Positions 9,820-21,046 of a stretch of DNA of 53,258 nucleotides are shown here, piece by piece (positions within the stretch are counted from its first letter, which is position 1; each line of letters starts with the position of its first letter). The notes under the pieces are model-generated. The model was not told where the DNA came from, made no database searches, and saw only the letters and a list, made by a program, of their open reading frames with translations. This DNA comes from Pelagibacterales bacterium SAG-MED50. Lineage in GTDB: Bacteria; Pseudomonadota; Alphaproteobacteria; Pelagibacterales; Pelagibacteraceae. The stretch lies in assembly GCA_014653385.1 (NCBI GenBank), contig JACWER010000011.1:1-53258 (forward strand), read 5' to 3'. Both the position numbers and the translations under genes were made by a program.

Positions 9820-10473
9820 TTAACTAATTATTTCTGATATTTCGTTAGACTCAAAAATCATTTGCTGATTTTCATTTTGCACAATAGCAATCATTGCTTT
9901 TGCAACGATTTCAGAATGAATGGGTCTCATTTTCTTTAAAGGCCCTAAAAACAAAGGAGATAATAATTTAAATACAAATATTCCTATTTTCTCCCCTACT
10001 CTTTTTTCTTTTCTATCACCTAATAAAAAAGAAGGTCTCATTATTCCAAGCTTTGGAAAATTAAGTCTTTTCAATTCTTCCTCAACTTCTCCTTTAAACT
10101 TTAAATAATCTCCTGAGCTTTTTGGGTCTGCATAACCTGAAGAGACAAAAACGAATGAATTTACTGAATTTGCTTTTGCTATTTGGGCAATTTGTTTTGG
10201 GATCTCCAGTTCTACTCTTTTATACTCATTTTTATCTGATGAATTTTGTTTAGTTGTACCAATACAATAGAAAGAATCATCTCCTTTAATATCTTCTTTG
10301 TGATTTTCTAGATTATTAAAATCAGTCTCAATAATCTCTATTTTTGGATCTATAATTTCAGGAACTGATCTAACAAATACTTTTATTTTAGAATAATTAT
10401 TATTACTGATTAATTGATTTAAAAGATGACCACCAACTAACCCAGATGCACCAAATAATAAGGCTGTTTTCAC
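9820..10473 (-). CDS. Atypical SDR, NAD(P)-binding (HTATIP2/Fmp52-like)
   Basis: A 217-residue single-domain Rossmann protein. LLFGASGLVGGHLLNQL gives the GxxGxxG cofactor motif, DSFYCIGTT and FVFVSSGYADPKS follow, and GIMRPSFLLG is the conserved Arg-Pro strand of NmrA/HTATIP2-like atypical SDRs. Homologues in this group have been described as oxidoreductase-like or regulatory proteins; no substrate can be assigned. It sits 2 bp after aspC on the same strand and is likely cotranscribed. Confidence 0.78.
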   Translation of the reverse strand: MKTALLFGASGLVGGHLLNQLISNNNYSKIKVFVRSVPEIIDPKIEIIETDFNNLENHKEDIKGDDSFYCIGTTKQNSSDKNEYKRVELEIPKQIAQIAKANSVNSFVFVSSGYADPKSSGDYLKFKGEVEEELKRLNFPKLGIMRPSFLLGDRKEKRVGEKIGIFVFKLLSPLFLGPLKKMRPIHSEIVAKAMIAIVQNENQQMIFESNEISEIIS

Positions 10474-10475
10474 TT

Positions 10476-11675
<1,200 letters not shown>

Positions 11676-11698
11676 TTAATCTACTAGTTTTATAAATA

Positions 11699-13870
11699 AT
11701 GCAGAATACTTATCAAGATCTAATTACAGCCGTGCAAAATAAAAATCCTGCCATAAGTCCTAAACTTGAAGGTGGAAAAAAATTTCAGATGAAAACTGAT
11801 TTTAAGCCTGCTGGTGATCAACCTGAAGCTATTAAACAGTTGGTCAATGGCGCTAATAAAGACCAACTAAGTCAGGTTTTACTTGGTGTAACTGGCTCTG
11901 GAAAAACTTTTACAATGGCTCAGGTTATTGAAAAAACAAATAGACCAGCACTTATTCTTGCTCCCAATAAAACATTAGCAGCACAGCTATATGGTGAAAT
12001 GAAATCTTTCTTTCCTGATAATGCTGTTGAATATTTTGTATCCTACTATGACTATTATACTCCAGAAGCATACGTTCCTCGTTCTGACACTTATATTGAA
12101 AAAGAAGCATCAATTAATGAACAAATTGATCGAATGCGTCACTCAGCAACAAGATCACTTCTTGAGCGTGATGATGTCATTATTGTTTCAAGTGTTTCTT
12201 GTATCTATGGTTTAGGTTCTGTTGAAGCTTACAGTAAGATGACTTTAAGCTTAAAAACCAATTATGATTATAATAGAGAGGAATTAATAAAGTCTTTAGT
12301 AGCACTTCAATATAAAAGAAATGATCAAAACTTTTATAGGGGGACTTTTAGAGCACGTGGTGAATACCTTGAAATTTTTCCTTCTCACCTAGAAGACCGT
12401 GCTTGGAGATTAAGTTTATTTGGAGATAAATTAGAAAAGATAGAAGAGTTTGATCCATTAACAGGAGACTTAGTAAATGAACTTGATGTAATAAAAGTTT
12501 ATGCAAATAGTCACTACATCACTCCAAAACCAACAATTGAACAAGCAATAATTAAAATTAAAAGAGAATTAGAATCAACATTAAAGAAATTTAAAGAACA
12601 AAATAAATTACTTGAAGCGCAAAGATTAGAAGAGAGAACTAAATTTGATTTGGAAATGATTGAAGCAACTGGATCTTGTGCTGGAATTGAAAACTACTCA
12701 AGATTTTTATCAGGCAGAAAACCTGGTGAGCCACCACCTACTCTATTTGAATATTTTCCAGATAATACTTTAATTTTTGTTGATGAATGTCATGTAACAG
12801 TTCCTCAATTAAATGGAATGTATAAAGGGGATAGATCTAGAAAAAGTAATCTTGCAGAATATGGTTTTAGATTACCTTCATGTATGGATAATCGACCACT
12901 TAAATTTGAAGAATGGGATGCAATGAGAACTCAAACTGTTTTTGTATCAGCAACACCTGGACCTTGGGAATTAAATCAAACAAAAAATAAATTTGTAGAA
13001 CAAATAATTAGGCCAACAGGATTGATTGATCCACCTGTTGAAATTAGACCTGCTAAAAACCAAGTAGATGACTTAATGCACGAGTGTGTAAAAGTAATTA
13101 ATAACAGCTTTAGAGTATTGGTTACCACTTTAACTAAAAAGATGGCTGAAGATCTAACTGAATATCTTCACGAAAATGGCATTAAAGTTAGATATATGCA
13201 CTCTGATATTGATACCTTAGAGCGAATTGAGATTATGAGAGATCTAAGGCTTGGGGTATTTGATGTTTTAGTTGGAATCAACTTGCTTAGAGAAGGACTT
13301 GATATTCCAGAATGTGCTTTGGTTGGAATTTTAGATGCAGATAAAGAAGGTTTTTTAAGATCTGAAACTTCTTTGGTTCAAACTATTGGTCGAGCTGCAA
13401 GAAACCTTGAAGGTAAAGTTATTCTTTATGCAGATAAAGAAACTAAAAGTATTAAAAATGCAATTAAAGAAACAGATAGAAGAAGATCTATTCAAGTTGC
13501 ATATAATAAAAAACACAAAATCACTGCAAAAAGTGTCCAAAAAGAAATTGGAGATGTTCTTGAGAGTGTTTATGAAAAAGACTATGTCAAAGTTGGAACT
13601 GATGAGAATATTGGTGGCAATCTTAAAAAACATCTAAAAGCTCTTAATAAAAGAATGAAAGAGTCTGCAACTAACCTTGAATTTGAAGAAGCTGCTAAAA
13701 TTAGGGATGAAATTAGAAAACTTGAGGCATCAGAATTAGAAATTACTTTAAATCCTAAGGTAAAAAAATATAGTTCAAAAAATAAAATTTATCCAAAAGG
13801 TAGATCAACAATGGGTCTCCCAGGTACTCGAGCACAAAAAGGTAAGAAAAAATGGAAGCAAATAAAATAA
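11699..13870 (+). CDS. uvrB: UvrABC system protein B
   Basis: DNA-damage verification helicase of nucleotide excision repair. The 723 residues include an N-terminal extension of about 35 residues before the family core starts at [13 protein letters not shown]. Walker A is GVTGSGKT, the beta-hairpin region has [17 protein letters not shown], the Walker B-like motif is FVDECH, and later helicase motifs include FVSATPG and QTIGRAARN. The C-terminal UVR domain ([16 protein letters not shown]) binds UvrC. The gene overlaps the next by 19 bp, and uvrC lies two genes downstream. Confidence 0.97.
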   Translation: MQNTYQDLITAVQNKNPAISPKLEGGKKFQMKTDFKPAGDQPEAIKQLVNGANKDQLSQVLLGVTGSGKTFTMAQVIEKTNRPALILAPNKTLAAQLYGEMKSFFPDNAVEYFVSYYDYYTPEAYVPRSDTYIEKEASINEQIDRMRHSATRSLLERDDVIIVSSVSCIYGLGSVEAYSKMTLSLKTNYDYNREELIKSLVALQYKRNDQNFYRGTFRARGEYLEIFPSHLEDRAWRLSLFGDKLEKIEEFDPLTGDLVNELDVIKVYANSHYITPKPTIEQAIIKIKRELESTLKKFKEQNKLLEAQRLEERTKFDLEMIEATGSCAGIENYSRFLSGRKPGEPPPTLFEYFPDNTLIFVDECHVTVPQLNGMYKGDRSRKSNLAEYGFRLPSCMDNRPLKFEEWDAMRTQTVFVSATPGPWELNQTKNKFVEQIIRPTGLIDPPVEIRPAKNQVDDLMHECVKVINNSFRVLVTTLTKKMAEDLTEYLHENGIKVRYMHSDIDTLERIEIMRDLRLGVFDVLVGINLLREGLDIPECALVGILDADKEGFLRSETSLVQTIGRAARNLEGKVILYADKETKSIKNAIKETDRRRSIQVAYNKKHKITAKSVQKEIGDVLESVYEKDYVKVGTDENIGGNLKKHLKALNKRMKESATNLEFEEAAKIRDEIRKLEASELEITLNPKVKKYSSKNKIYPKGRSTMGLPGTRAQKGKKKWKQIK

Positions 13871-14604
13871 TAATTACAGGTGGAGCTACAAGAATTGGTG
13901 CGGCTATCGCAAGGAAATTATCAGGACCAAAGAAAGAAATATTAATCCATTATAATAAATCTAAATCAAAAGCAGAAGCTTTAAAAAAAGAATTAGAAAA
14001 GAAAGGTACGATAATTTATTTAGTCAAAGGTGATTTAAGTAAAGAAGTCGATGTGAATAAAATAGTAAAGTTTGCAAAATCAAAATTGAAGTATTTTGAC
14101 TGTTTGGTTAATAACGCTTCTCTTTTTGAAAATGATAAATTGGATAACTTTACAACTGATAGCTGGGGAAGACACTTAAGAACAAATCTAAGAACACCAG
14201 CATTATTATCTAAAGAATTTTCAAAAAATATAAAAGGTAAAAATAACAACATTATAAATATAATTGATCAAAGGGTGTTTAAGCTCACACCTTATTTTTT
14301 TTCTTATACGATAAGTAAAACTGGTCTTTATACTTTAACTAAAACAAGTGCTATGAACTTTGCTCCAAATATAAGAGTAAATGGAATTGCCCCAGGTCCA
14401 ACAATTAAAAATAAAAGACAAAGTGATAAACACTTTAAAAAACAGTACTTATCGACACCTTTAAAAAAACAAGTCGATGTAAATGAAATTTGTAATGCTG
14501 TTGACTTTTTTATCAAAAACAGTTCTATTACTGGACAGGTTTTAGCTATTGATAGTGGTCAGAACCTGAACTGGCAAACACCAGATGTGATAGGAAAAGA
14601 GTGA
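13852..14604 (+). CDS. SDR of the pteridine reductase / FolM type
   Basis: A 250-residue classical [15 protein letters not shown] has the TGxxxRxG form that distinguishes pteridine reductases (PTR1, FolM) from ordinary TGxxxGxG SDRs; LVNNAS and the YTISK active-site YxxxK follow, then GIAPGPT. A role in reducing dihydropterins or dihydrofolate is supported by folB, which overlaps its stop codon. It also overlaps the end of uvrB by 19 bp, so it sits in a tightly coupled operon. The specific substrate (dihydromonapterin, dihydrobiopterin or dihydrofolate) is not determinable here. Confidence 0.83.
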   Translation: MEANKIIITGGATRIGAAIARKLSGPKKEILIHYNKSKSKAEALKKELEKKGTIIYLVKGDLSKEVDVNKIVKFAKSKLKYFDCLVNNASLFENDKLDNFTTDSWGRHLRTNLRTPALLSKEFSKNIKGKNNNIINIIDQRVFKLTPYFFSYTISKTGLYTLTKTSAMNFAPNIRVNGIAPGPTIKNKRQSDKHFKKQYLSTPLKKQVDVNEICNAVDFFIKNSSITGQVLAIDSGQNLNWQTPDVIGKE

Positions 14605-15026
14605 AAAAAAATAATTTCAAAATTGTAAAAATAGATAGGAATAAAAGTTTATTCAACTACGAAAAAAAGATTCTAATTAAAGAATTAACTCTAGATTTAA
14701 AGCTTGGTTACTATGAATTTGAAAAAGAAAAGCCTCAAAAAGTTAAATTTAGCTTAGAGATTTATTACGAAGATAAAAAACCAACAAGTGATAAAGATAT
14801 CAAATCTATTGTAAATTATGGTCAAGTTGTAAAATTAATCAAAAAGCTTACCAAAAATAAACATTACAACTTCTTAGAAACACTAGCTGAAGATGTTTTT
14901 GATGTTTTGTTTAAGGATAAGCGTATTGGTAAAATAATGTTGAAGATTGAAAAATTAGAAATTCTAAAAGAATGCACCTCTGTTGGTATTCAAATTACCA
15001 AAAAAAGAAGTCATGAAAAGCTCTGA
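14601..15026 (+). CDS. folB: Dihydroneopterin aldolase
   Basis: Cleaves 7,8-dihydroneopterin to 6-hydroxymethyl-dihydropterin in folate synthesis. The family core runs from [18 protein letters not shown] to the C-terminal [15 protein letters not shown]; the conserved YGQVVKLI and FLETLAEDV helices are clear. The GTG at 14601 overlaps the preceding TGA (GTGA), which fits translational coupling; it adds a short Lys/Asn-rich N-terminus, so a later start is possible. The 141-residue length is slightly above the usual 120 or so because of that N-terminus. Confidence 0.88.
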   Translation: MKKNNFKIVKIDRNKSLFNYEKKILIKELTLDLKLGYYEFEKEKPQKVKFSLEIYYEDKKPTSDKDIKSIVNYGQVVKLIKKLTKNKHYNFLETLAEDVFDVLFKDKRIGKIMLKIEKLEILKECTSVGIQITKKRSHEKL

Positions 15027-16848
15027 ACTTGGAAAAGAAGTAATAAAAAAAGAACTTCCATTAATTCCTAAAAGCCCAGGTGTTTACAGAATGCTCAATC
15101 ATAAAGATGATATTCTTTATGTTGGAAAAGCTAAAAATTTACCAAATAGATTAAAGAGTTATGTGTCTGAAAAAAACCACATCATTCGAACAGAAAGAAT
15201 GTTGTCTCAAACTTTTAAGCTTGAGATCACAACCACTGCTAATGAGAGTGAAGCCCTGCTTTTAGAGGCTAATTTAATCAAAAAACACAAACCAAAATTT
15301 AATATTTTACTGAAAGACGACAAATCCTTTCCATTTATATTTATTGGTGAAAAAGAACAATGGCCAAGGGTTACAAAGCATAGAGGTAAAAAAGAAAAGG
15401 AGGGATTTTACTTTGGACCTTTCGCATCAGCGGGAACTGCTAACTGGACTATTAAAATGCTTCAAAAAATATTTCAATTAAGAGTTTGCGATGATGGAAC
15501 TTTTAAAAATAGAAAAAGACCTTGTATACTTTATCAAATAAAAAGATGTTCGGGTCCTTGTGTGGGCTACATAAATAAAGATGATTACAAAAATTCTGTT
15601 AATCAAGCAATTCAATTTGTATCGGGTAAATCTAGAGATATTCAAAAAAATCTCTCTAAAGAAATGGAAGCTGCAAGTGATCAACTTGATTTTGAACGAG
15701 CTTCAATTTTTAGAGATAGAATAAAATCTTTAAACATTATTCAATCTTCTCAAAGAATTAATGAGGCAAACCTAGTTGATGCAGATGTAGTTGCTGGATA
15801 TAAAGAATCTGGTAAAGCTTGTATTCAAGTATTTTTTTACAGATCAAAACAAAACTGGGGTAATCAAGCTTACTTTCCAAAACATGATCCAGATCAAGAG
15901 ATTTCAGAAATTATGTCGTCTTTTTTAATGCAATTTTACGAAAATAAAACTGTTCCTAAATTAGTTATTATCAATAGTGATATTAAAGATAAGAAACTAA
16001 TAGAAGAAACTTTAAGTAAAAAAGAAGGCAATACTATTTCCATCAATGCTGCAAAAAAAGGAACTAAGGCAAAAGTTGTAGCAATGGCTGAAAAAAATGC
16101 CAAAGAGTCATTAAACAGAAAACTTTATGAAACAAATAATAATAAAAATTTATTTGAAGGTGTTTCTAAAAAATTTAATTTAAAAAATGTTATCAATCTT
16201 GTGGAAGTTTATGACAACAGTCATATTTCAGGAACAAACAGTGTTGGTGCCATGGTTACCTTTGGTAATGAGGGTTTTGTAAAAAAAAGATATCGAAAAT
16301 TTGATATTAAGACTAAAGGTGCTGAACAAGATGACTTTGCTATGCTTAAAGAAGTGCTATCTAGAAGGTTTAAAAGAGCGATTTTAGAGAAGGGAAATTA
16401 TTTAACATTACCAGATTTAATATTAATTGATGGTGGTAAAGGCCAGTATTCTTCAGCTAAAGAGGTGCTTGATGAACTGGGTCTACATGATCTTCCAATG
16501 ATTGCTATTGCAAAAGGTAAGATGCGAAATAGTGGAGATGAAACTTTCTTCTACAACGGTAAAAGTTATAAATTTGAGAAAAATGATCCAACTTTATTCT
16601 TCATGCAAAGACTTAGAGACGAAGCACATAGATTTGCAATTACCTCACACAGAGCAAAACGAGCTAAAGGATTATCAAAATCGTTGTTAGATCAGATCGA
16701 TGGTATCGGTGCTATTAGAAAAAGAGCATTATTAAACCATTTTGGATCTGCAAGATCTGTCGAGTCTGCTAGTTTTGATGAAATAAAGTCTGTAGAAGGT
16801 GTTGAGGAAAAAGTTGCAAAAAAGATATATAACTTCTTTCACGAATAA
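15013..16848 (+). CDS. uvrC: UvrABC system protein C
   Basis: Dual-incision endonuclease of nucleotide excision repair. The GIY-YIG domain is at the N-terminus (PGVYRMLN and [17 protein letters not shown]), the Cys motif [13 protein letters not shown] follows, then a UVR domain ([18 protein letters not shown]), the RNase H-like endonuclease ([27 protein letters not shown]) and a C-terminal helix-hairpin-helix pair. I chose ATG 15013 because it follows GAAG at a short distance and gives a normal N-terminus; a TTG at 14983 would add ten residues inside folB. It overlaps folB by 14 bp. Confidence 0.95.
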   Translation: MKSSELGKEVIKKELPLIPKSPGVYRMLNHKDDILYVGKAKNLPNRLKSYVSEKNHIIRTERMLSQTFKLEITTTANESEALLLEANLIKKHKPKFNILLKDDKSFPFIFIGEKEQWPRVTKHRGKKEKEGFYFGPFASAGTANWTIKMLQKIFQLRVCDDGTFKNRKRPCILYQIKRCSGPCVGYINKDDYKNSVNQAIQFVSGKSRDIQKNLSKEMEAASDQLDFERASIFRDRIKSLNIIQSSQRINEANLVDADVVAGYKESGKACIQVFFYRSKQNWGNQAYFPKHDPDQEISEIMSSFLMQFYENKTVPKLVIINSDIKDKKLIEETLSKKEGNTISINAAKKGTKAKVVAMAEKNAKESLNRKLYETNNNKNLFEGVSKKFNLKNVINLVEVYDNSHISGTNSVGAMVTFGNEGFVKKRYRKFDIKTKGAEQDDFAMLKEVLSRRFKRAILEKGNYLTLPDLILIDGGKGQYSSAKEVLDELGLHDLPMIAIAKGKMRNSGDETFFYNGKSYKFEKNDPTLFFMQRLRDEAHRFAITSHRAKRAKGLSKSLLDQIDGIGAIRKRALLNHFGSARSVESASFDEIKSVEGVEEKVAKKIYNFFHE

Positions 16849-16850
16849 TT

Positions 16851-17435
16851 ATGCTTAGAAAAATTCCAAATATTTTAACTATTGGACGAATAATAATTGT
16901 CCCCTTCTTTGTATTAGCTTTTTATCTTCCTGGTTTTTATGGAGATTTGACTGCATTAATATTATTTGTTGTCGCCTCATTTACTGATTTTTTAGATGGA
17001 ATGCTGGCTCGAATGCTTGGTGAAGAATCTAAGTTAGGTGAATTATTAGACCCAATTGCAGATAAAATTATTGTAGCTACAGCACTAATCTTGTTAGTAA
17101 TGGATGGCACTATTAGAAATTATGAAGTTATTGCGGCAATAATTATTCTTACACGTGAAATTTTAATTTCTGGCTTAAGAGAATTCTTAGCCAAAGGACA
17201 AATAAAACTTCCAGTATCAAATCTTGCAAAATTAAAAACTGTTTTACAGATGGTGTCAATTGCTCTCTTACTTTCAGGTGAAACTGGAAATAAAATTATT
17301 AATTTTCAAGATTATAATGCTCAAACTATTGGGATTATATTTCTTTGGCTTTCAGCGTTTTTAACTCTTTTCACTGGATATGATTATATGCGTAAAGGTA
17401 TTGATCACGCGATGTCAGAAGACAACAAAAATTAA
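16851..17435 (+). CDS. pgsA: CDP-diacylglycerol-glycerol-3-phosphate 3-phosphatidyltransferase
   Basis: Makes phosphatidylglycerophosphate for phosphatidylglycerol and cardiolipin. The 194-residue membrane protein carries the CDP-alcohol phosphotransferase signature as DFLDGMLARMLGEESKLGELLDPIADK (split here into the D-x2-DG-x2-AR and G-x3-D-x3-D halves) at about residues 44-70, plus several membrane helices. It follows uvrC by 2 bp, a pairing common in alphaproteobacteria. Its stop and the stop of convergent ilvE share one TTAA. Confidence 0.94.
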   Translation: MLRKIPNILTIGRIIIVPFFVLAFYLPGFYGDLTALILFVVASFTDFLDGMLARMLGEESKLGELLDPIADKIIVATALILLVMDGTIRNYEVIAAIIILTREILISGLREFLAKGQIKLPVSNLAKLKTVLQMVSIALLLSGETGNKIINFQDYNAQTIGIIFLWLSAFLTLFTGYDYMRKGIDHAMSEDNKN

Positions 17436-18313
17436 GCTGCTTTTTTCTTTCTTACTAAAGTTTGATAGCTTTCATTTAAATCAATTATAGTTTCGCACAC
17501 CTTAAATTGATTTTCTGCAATACATGATACGGGTGTTACTTCTGCCGCTGTTCCAGTTAAAAAACATCCAACAAAATTAGAGAGTTCAGATGGACTTATT
17601 TTTCTTTCATGTACTTTTATATTTTTAGATTTCGCAATTCCAATAACTGTTCTTCTAGTTATACCATCTAAAAAAGAATCTGGAATCGGAGTATGAATTT
17701 CTCCATTTTTATCTTTAAAAAAAATGTTTGCTCCAGTTGCTTCAGCAACATTCCCATCATGATCTAACATTAATGAATCTGTATAACCTTTTTTTTCCGC
17801 TTCATGCTTAGATAAAGTGCAGATCATGTAAAGACCAGAAGCTTTTGTATCCCAGGGAATTGTATTCGGCGCAGGTCTTCTCCAGTTTGAAATGTTAAGT
17901 TTTATTCCTTCAACTTTAAGTTTTGGATCAAAATATGAGCCCCACTCCCAAGTTGCTATAGCTACATGAATTTTTGTATGTTGTGCAGAAATTGCCATCA
18001 TCTCACTACCTCTCCAAATCGTAGGTCTTACATATCCATTTTCTACATTTTGAACTGAAATAATCTTATTACAGGCATTATTTATTTCTTTTTCAGTATA
18101 AGGAATTGTCATCCCCATTCTTTCTGCAGAATAAAAAAGTCTTGAAGTGTGTTCTTCTAATTTAAATATTGAACCATCGTAAACTCTCTCGCCTTCAAAA
18201 ACACAACTTGCATAGTGAAGTCCATGATTTAAAACATGTATCTTAGCGTCAGCCCAATCAACTAACTCACTATTATACCAAATTTTTCCAGATCTTTTAT
18301 CGTAGGGTACCAT
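17432..18313 (-). CDS. ilvE: Branched-chain amino acid aminotransferase
   Basis: Class IV PLP enzyme performing the last step of valine, leucine and isoleucine synthesis. The 293 residues include GLHYASCVFEGERVY near the N-terminus, the PLP-binding Lys in WDTKASGLYM (about residue 155), DHDGNVAEATGANIFF, and LDGITRRTVIGIA. Those blocks are characteristic of the IlvE group rather than D-amino acid or ADC lyase relatives. It is divergent from the MarR regulator gene, 70 bp away. Confidence 0.93.
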   Translation of the reverse strand: MVPYDKRSGKIWYNSELVDWADAKIHVLNHGLHYASCVFEGERVYDGSIFKLEEHTSRLFYSAERMGMTIPYTEKEINNACNKIISVQNVENGYVRPTIWRGSEMMAISAQHTKIHVAIATWEWGSYFDPKLKVEGIKLNISNWRRPAPNTIPWDTKASGLYMICTLSKHEAEKKGYTDSLMLDHDGNVAEATGANIFFKDKNGEIHTPIPDSFLDGITRRTVIGIAKSKNIKVHERKISPSELSNFVGCFLTGTAAEVTPVSCIAENQFKVCETIIDLNESYQTLVRKKKAA

Positions 18314-18383
18314 TTATGAAATTTTTAAATTATAAACAAAAATTATCTTTGTATCTTTAATATGTCAATATAACTTACCTATA

Positions 18384-18821
18384 ATGAAAGAACTTTTATA
18401 TTTAAAAGACGAACAGCTAAAAGATTTGATTGAAAAATTATTTGTTAGCTATAGAGATACATTTTCTGACGCAAAAAAAGTATTAGATAAACATTCTATT
18501 GGATTAGCTCACCATAAGGTTATTCATTTGTTATCTATGTACCAAGGTATTTCAATTTCAGAACTTTTAAAACGCCTGAAAGTGACTAAGCAAAGCTTAA
18601 ATAGAGTGCTTAAAGATTTAATTAAATTAGAAATTTTAACTTTTAAAAAAGATCATCAAGACACTAGAGTTAAGCATGTCTTTTTAAATGAAAAAGGAAA
18701 AAAAATATTTAACGAAATCTTCGATTTACAAAAAAAAAGGATTTACAACGCATTACTTAATTCAAGCTCAGAAGAAGTAATTAATTTTGATAATGTGTTA
18801 AGCAAAATTATAAATGGATAA
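18384..18821 (+). CDS. MarR-family transcriptional regulator (PetP-like)
   Basis: A 145-residue winged-helix regulator. The helix-turn-helix is ISISELLKRLKVTKQSLNRVLKDL (in two parts, about residues 55-80), followed by the wing containing DHQDTRVKHVFL, as in MarR proteins. It overlaps the downstream response regulator by 8 bp. In Rhodobacter the MarR-like petP precedes the response-regulator gene petR; the same gene order here suggests orthology, but this is inference. No ligand-binding residues can be identified. Confidence 0.86.
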   Translation: MKELLYLKDEQLKDLIEKLFVSYRDTFSDAKKVLDKHSIGLAHHKVIHLLSMYQGISISELLKRLKVTKQSLNRVLKDLIKLEILTFKKDHQDTRVKHVFLNEKGKKIFNEIFDLQKKRIYNALLNSSSEEVINFDNVLSKIING

Positions 18822-19491
18822 ATTTATTGCACATATTCTTGTTGTTGATGATGATGATGGAATAAGATCTTTGGTTAAAAAATATTTAAATGAAAATAAT
18901 TTTTTAGTTACAACTGCAAATAGTGCGGAAGACGCATCAGAAAAAATTGGAATTATAAAATTTGATTTAGTAATTCTTGATATAATGATGCCTGGAAAAA
19001 ATGGACTAGAATTTATTAAAGATCATAAAAAAAAACTAGATACACCTATTATTCTTTTAACCGCTAAAGGTGAGGCAAGTGAAAGAGTTGAAGGTTTAGA
19101 GATCGGTGCTGATGATTATTTGCCAAAACCATTTGAACCAAAAGAACTAATACTTAGAATTAAGAATATTTTGAATAAAACTATAAAAACTGAACAAGTT
19201 AGAATTATAGAGTTTGCGAATGTCAAAATTGACCTAAACAAACTTTTAATTTTAAAAAATGATAATGAATTCAAAATTAACAATACTGAAAAAATAATTT
19301 TAGAAAAAATGATTAATAATCCTGGTAAAACTTTTTCAAGAGAGGGCATTGGTCAGTTAATTGAATTAGATAAAGAGAGATCTATAGATGTAATCATTAC
19401 AAGATTGAGAAAAAAAATTGAAATTGATCCAAAAAATCCAAAATTTTTACAAACAATAAGAGGTGCTGGATATGTTCTTTGGATTGAATAA
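18814..19491 (+). CDS. OmpR/PetR-like response regulator
   Basis: A 225-residue two-domain response regulator. The receiver begins ILVVDDDDG with the acidic pocket, the phosphoacceptor is Asp56 in LVILDIMMPG, the switch Thr is in LLTAKG and the conserved Lys in DYLPKPF. The C-terminal winged helix of OmpR type contains RSIDVIITRLRKKIE and ends in IRGAGYVL. It is encoded between the MarR gene and the sensor kinase, overlapping both, so the cognate kinase is almost certainly the downstream gene. PetR-like by gene order; target genes unknown. Confidence 0.92.
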   Translation: MDKFIAHILVVDDDDGIRSLVKKYLNENNFLVTTANSAEDASEKIGIIKFDLVILDIMMPGKNGLEFIKDHKKKLDTPIILLTAKGEASERVEGLEIGADDYLPKPFEPKELILRIKNILNKTIKTEQVRIIEFANVKIDLNKLLILKNDNEFKINNTEKIILEKMINNPGKTFSREGIGQLIELDKERSIDVIITRLRKKIEIDPKNPKFLQTIRGAGYVLWIE

Positions 19492-20791
19492 TTTTTTAAA
19501 AAAAATATTACCAAAAAGGTTGTTTTATAGAGCGCTTTTAATTATAGCCGTTCCTATCTTGGTTCTTCAATTAATTATTACTATTGTATTTTTTGACAGC
19601 CTTTGGATCAAAACCAATAAAGGAATGACTAGAGCATTAATTAATGAAATTAATCTATTTGTTGAAATTTATAACAATAAAGAAATAGATAAAAAGGACT
19701 TAAAAAATACTTCCTCTCTATTTCTAGATTTAAATATAGAGTTGTTTAATAATCAAACATTTGATTATCAATACAACGAAAGATGGTTTAGTCCAATTGA
19801 CAGAACTCTTAGACGAGAACTAAAGTCTAACTTTAATCTTGGAGAATTTTGGTTTGATACAACAAGCTACAAAGAATTAATTGATATAAGAATTAAATAC
19901 GAAGACGGATATTTTAAATTTCTAGTACCTAGAGATAGAGTTACTAGCTCATCAGCAAGAATATTTGCACTCTGGATAACTGTTCCAGCAATTATAATGA
20001 TAATAATTTCATTAATATTCTTAAAAAATCAAACTAGACCAATTACTAATCTTGCACGTGCTGCCGAAAGATTTGGGAAAGGTGAAAAAATAGAAGAGTT
20101 CAAGCCATCAGGAGCTCTAGAAATCAGACAGGCGGGACATGAGTTTGATAGAATGAGAAAAAGAATACTTCGACATTTAAATCAAAGAAATGAAATGTTA
20201 TCTGGAATAAGTCATGATTTAAGAACCCCACTTACAAGAATGAAATTACAAATTGCTTTTATTGCAGATAAAGATTTAGCTAAAAAGTTATCAGAAGATA
20301 TTAATGAAATGGAAAAAATGCTAAATGAATATCTTCAATTTACAAGTTCATCTTATATTGAAAAAGATGAAATGTTTAACTTATCAGAATTAATAGAGCA
20401 AGCTGTTATCAAATATAATAATAAAAATATTATAAAAGATTTAACACCTAGAGTTTATTTCAATGGTAGAAAAAATTTAATTAATCGGTGTATAAATAAT
20501 ATAATTGATAATGCATTAAAATATGGAAATAAAGTTCAAATCAAATTTAATAAAAAAAATACAAACTTATTAATTATTATTGATGATGATGGCCCCGGTA
20601 TTCCAAAAAAAGAGTATGAAAATGTTTTTAAGCCCTTTTATAAAATTGATAAAAGTAGATCAGATGCAAAGTCGAGTGTTGGTTTGGGTTTATCTATTGC
20701 GTCAGATATAATCAAGTCTCATGGAGGCAATATAGTGCTTGATAAATCTAAATTGAACGGACTATCTGTTAAGATTTTTTTGCCCGTTTAG
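19472..20791 (+). CDS. EnvZ-like sensor histidine kinase
   Basis: Membrane sensor kinase of 439 residues from the chosen ATG. Two membrane helices (about residues 17-40 and 163-186) bracket a periplasmic segment of about 120 residues. A HAMP domain follows (QTRPITNLARAAERFGKGE), then the H-box with phospho-His248 in GISHDLRTPLTR, the N-box NNIIDNALKYG, and ATP-lid motifs DDDGPGIP and GLGLSI. AGAGG lies about 8 nt before ATG 19472, favouring it over the GTG at 19463. It overlaps the response regulator by 20 bp and the end of convergent ubiK by 23 bp. Confidence 0.92.
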   Translation: MFFGLNNFLKKILPKRLFYRALLIIAVPILVLQLIITIVFFDSLWIKTNKGMTRALINEINLFVEIYNNKEIDKKDLKNTSSLFLDLNIELFNNQTFDYQYNERWFSPIDRTLRRELKSNFNLGEFWFDTTSYKELIDIRIKYEDGYFKFLVPRDRVTSSSARIFALWITVPAIIMIIISLIFLKNQTRPITNLARAAERFGKGEKIEEFKPSGALEIRQAGHEFDRMRKRILRHLNQRNEMLSGISHDLRTPLTRMKLQIAFIADKDLAKKLSEDINEMEKMLNEYLQFTSSSYIEKDEMFNLSELIEQAVIKYNNKNIIKDLTPRVYFNGRKNLINRCINNIIDNALKYGNKVQIKFNKKNTNLLIIIDDDGPGIPKKEYENVFKPFYKIDKSRSDAKSSVGLGLSIASDIIKSHGGNIVLDKSKLNGLSVKIFLPV

Positions 20792-21014
20792 TTTTTTTTT
20801 TTACTTCTAATTTCTTAATTTTATTTTCTAAATTTTCAACTCTTTTAGATAGTACATCGAATTCATCTTTGCTAACAAGTTTCATCTTAAAAACAATTTC
20901 ATCTCTTTTGGATTTTAAAATATTAAAAAGCTCTGAACTAAGATCTTTTGAGGAAATAATACCTTGCTCAAAAAGCTTACCAAGTTTGTCAATTATAAAT
21001 TTAGAATTTTTCAT
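20769..21014 (-). CDS. ubiK: UbiK/BMFP-family accessory protein
   Basis: An 81-residue helical protein. The second half, VSKDEFDVLSKRVENLENKIKKLE, is the conserved coiled coil of the BMFP/YqiC/UbiK family, followed by a Lys/Arg-rich tail. In E. coli UbiK assists ubiquinone biosynthesis together with the Ubi complex. Alphaproteobacteria commonly carry this gene divergently next to lgt, exactly as here (32 bp between starts). Its 3' end overlaps the kinase gene in opposite orientation by 23 bp. Confidence 0.82.
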   Translation of the reverse strand: MKNSKFIIDKLGKLFEQGIISSKDLSSELFNILKSKRDEIVFKMKLVSKDEFDVLSKRVENLENKIKKLEVKKKTKRAKKS

Positions 21015-21046
21015 ATTTAAGATATATATTATAATTATTATTTAAA

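Noticed and set aside
13355..13637. Long open frames on both strands inside the 3' part of uvrB
   Set aside because: They lie fully inside a clear gene, have Phe/Cys-rich or Lys-rich compositions expected of out-of-frame A+T-rich DNA, and resemble no family.
14983..15012. TTG start extending uvrC by ten residues
   Set aside because: The extension lies within folB and precedes the conserved start; ATG 15013 has a GAAG just upstream and gives a standard N-terminus.
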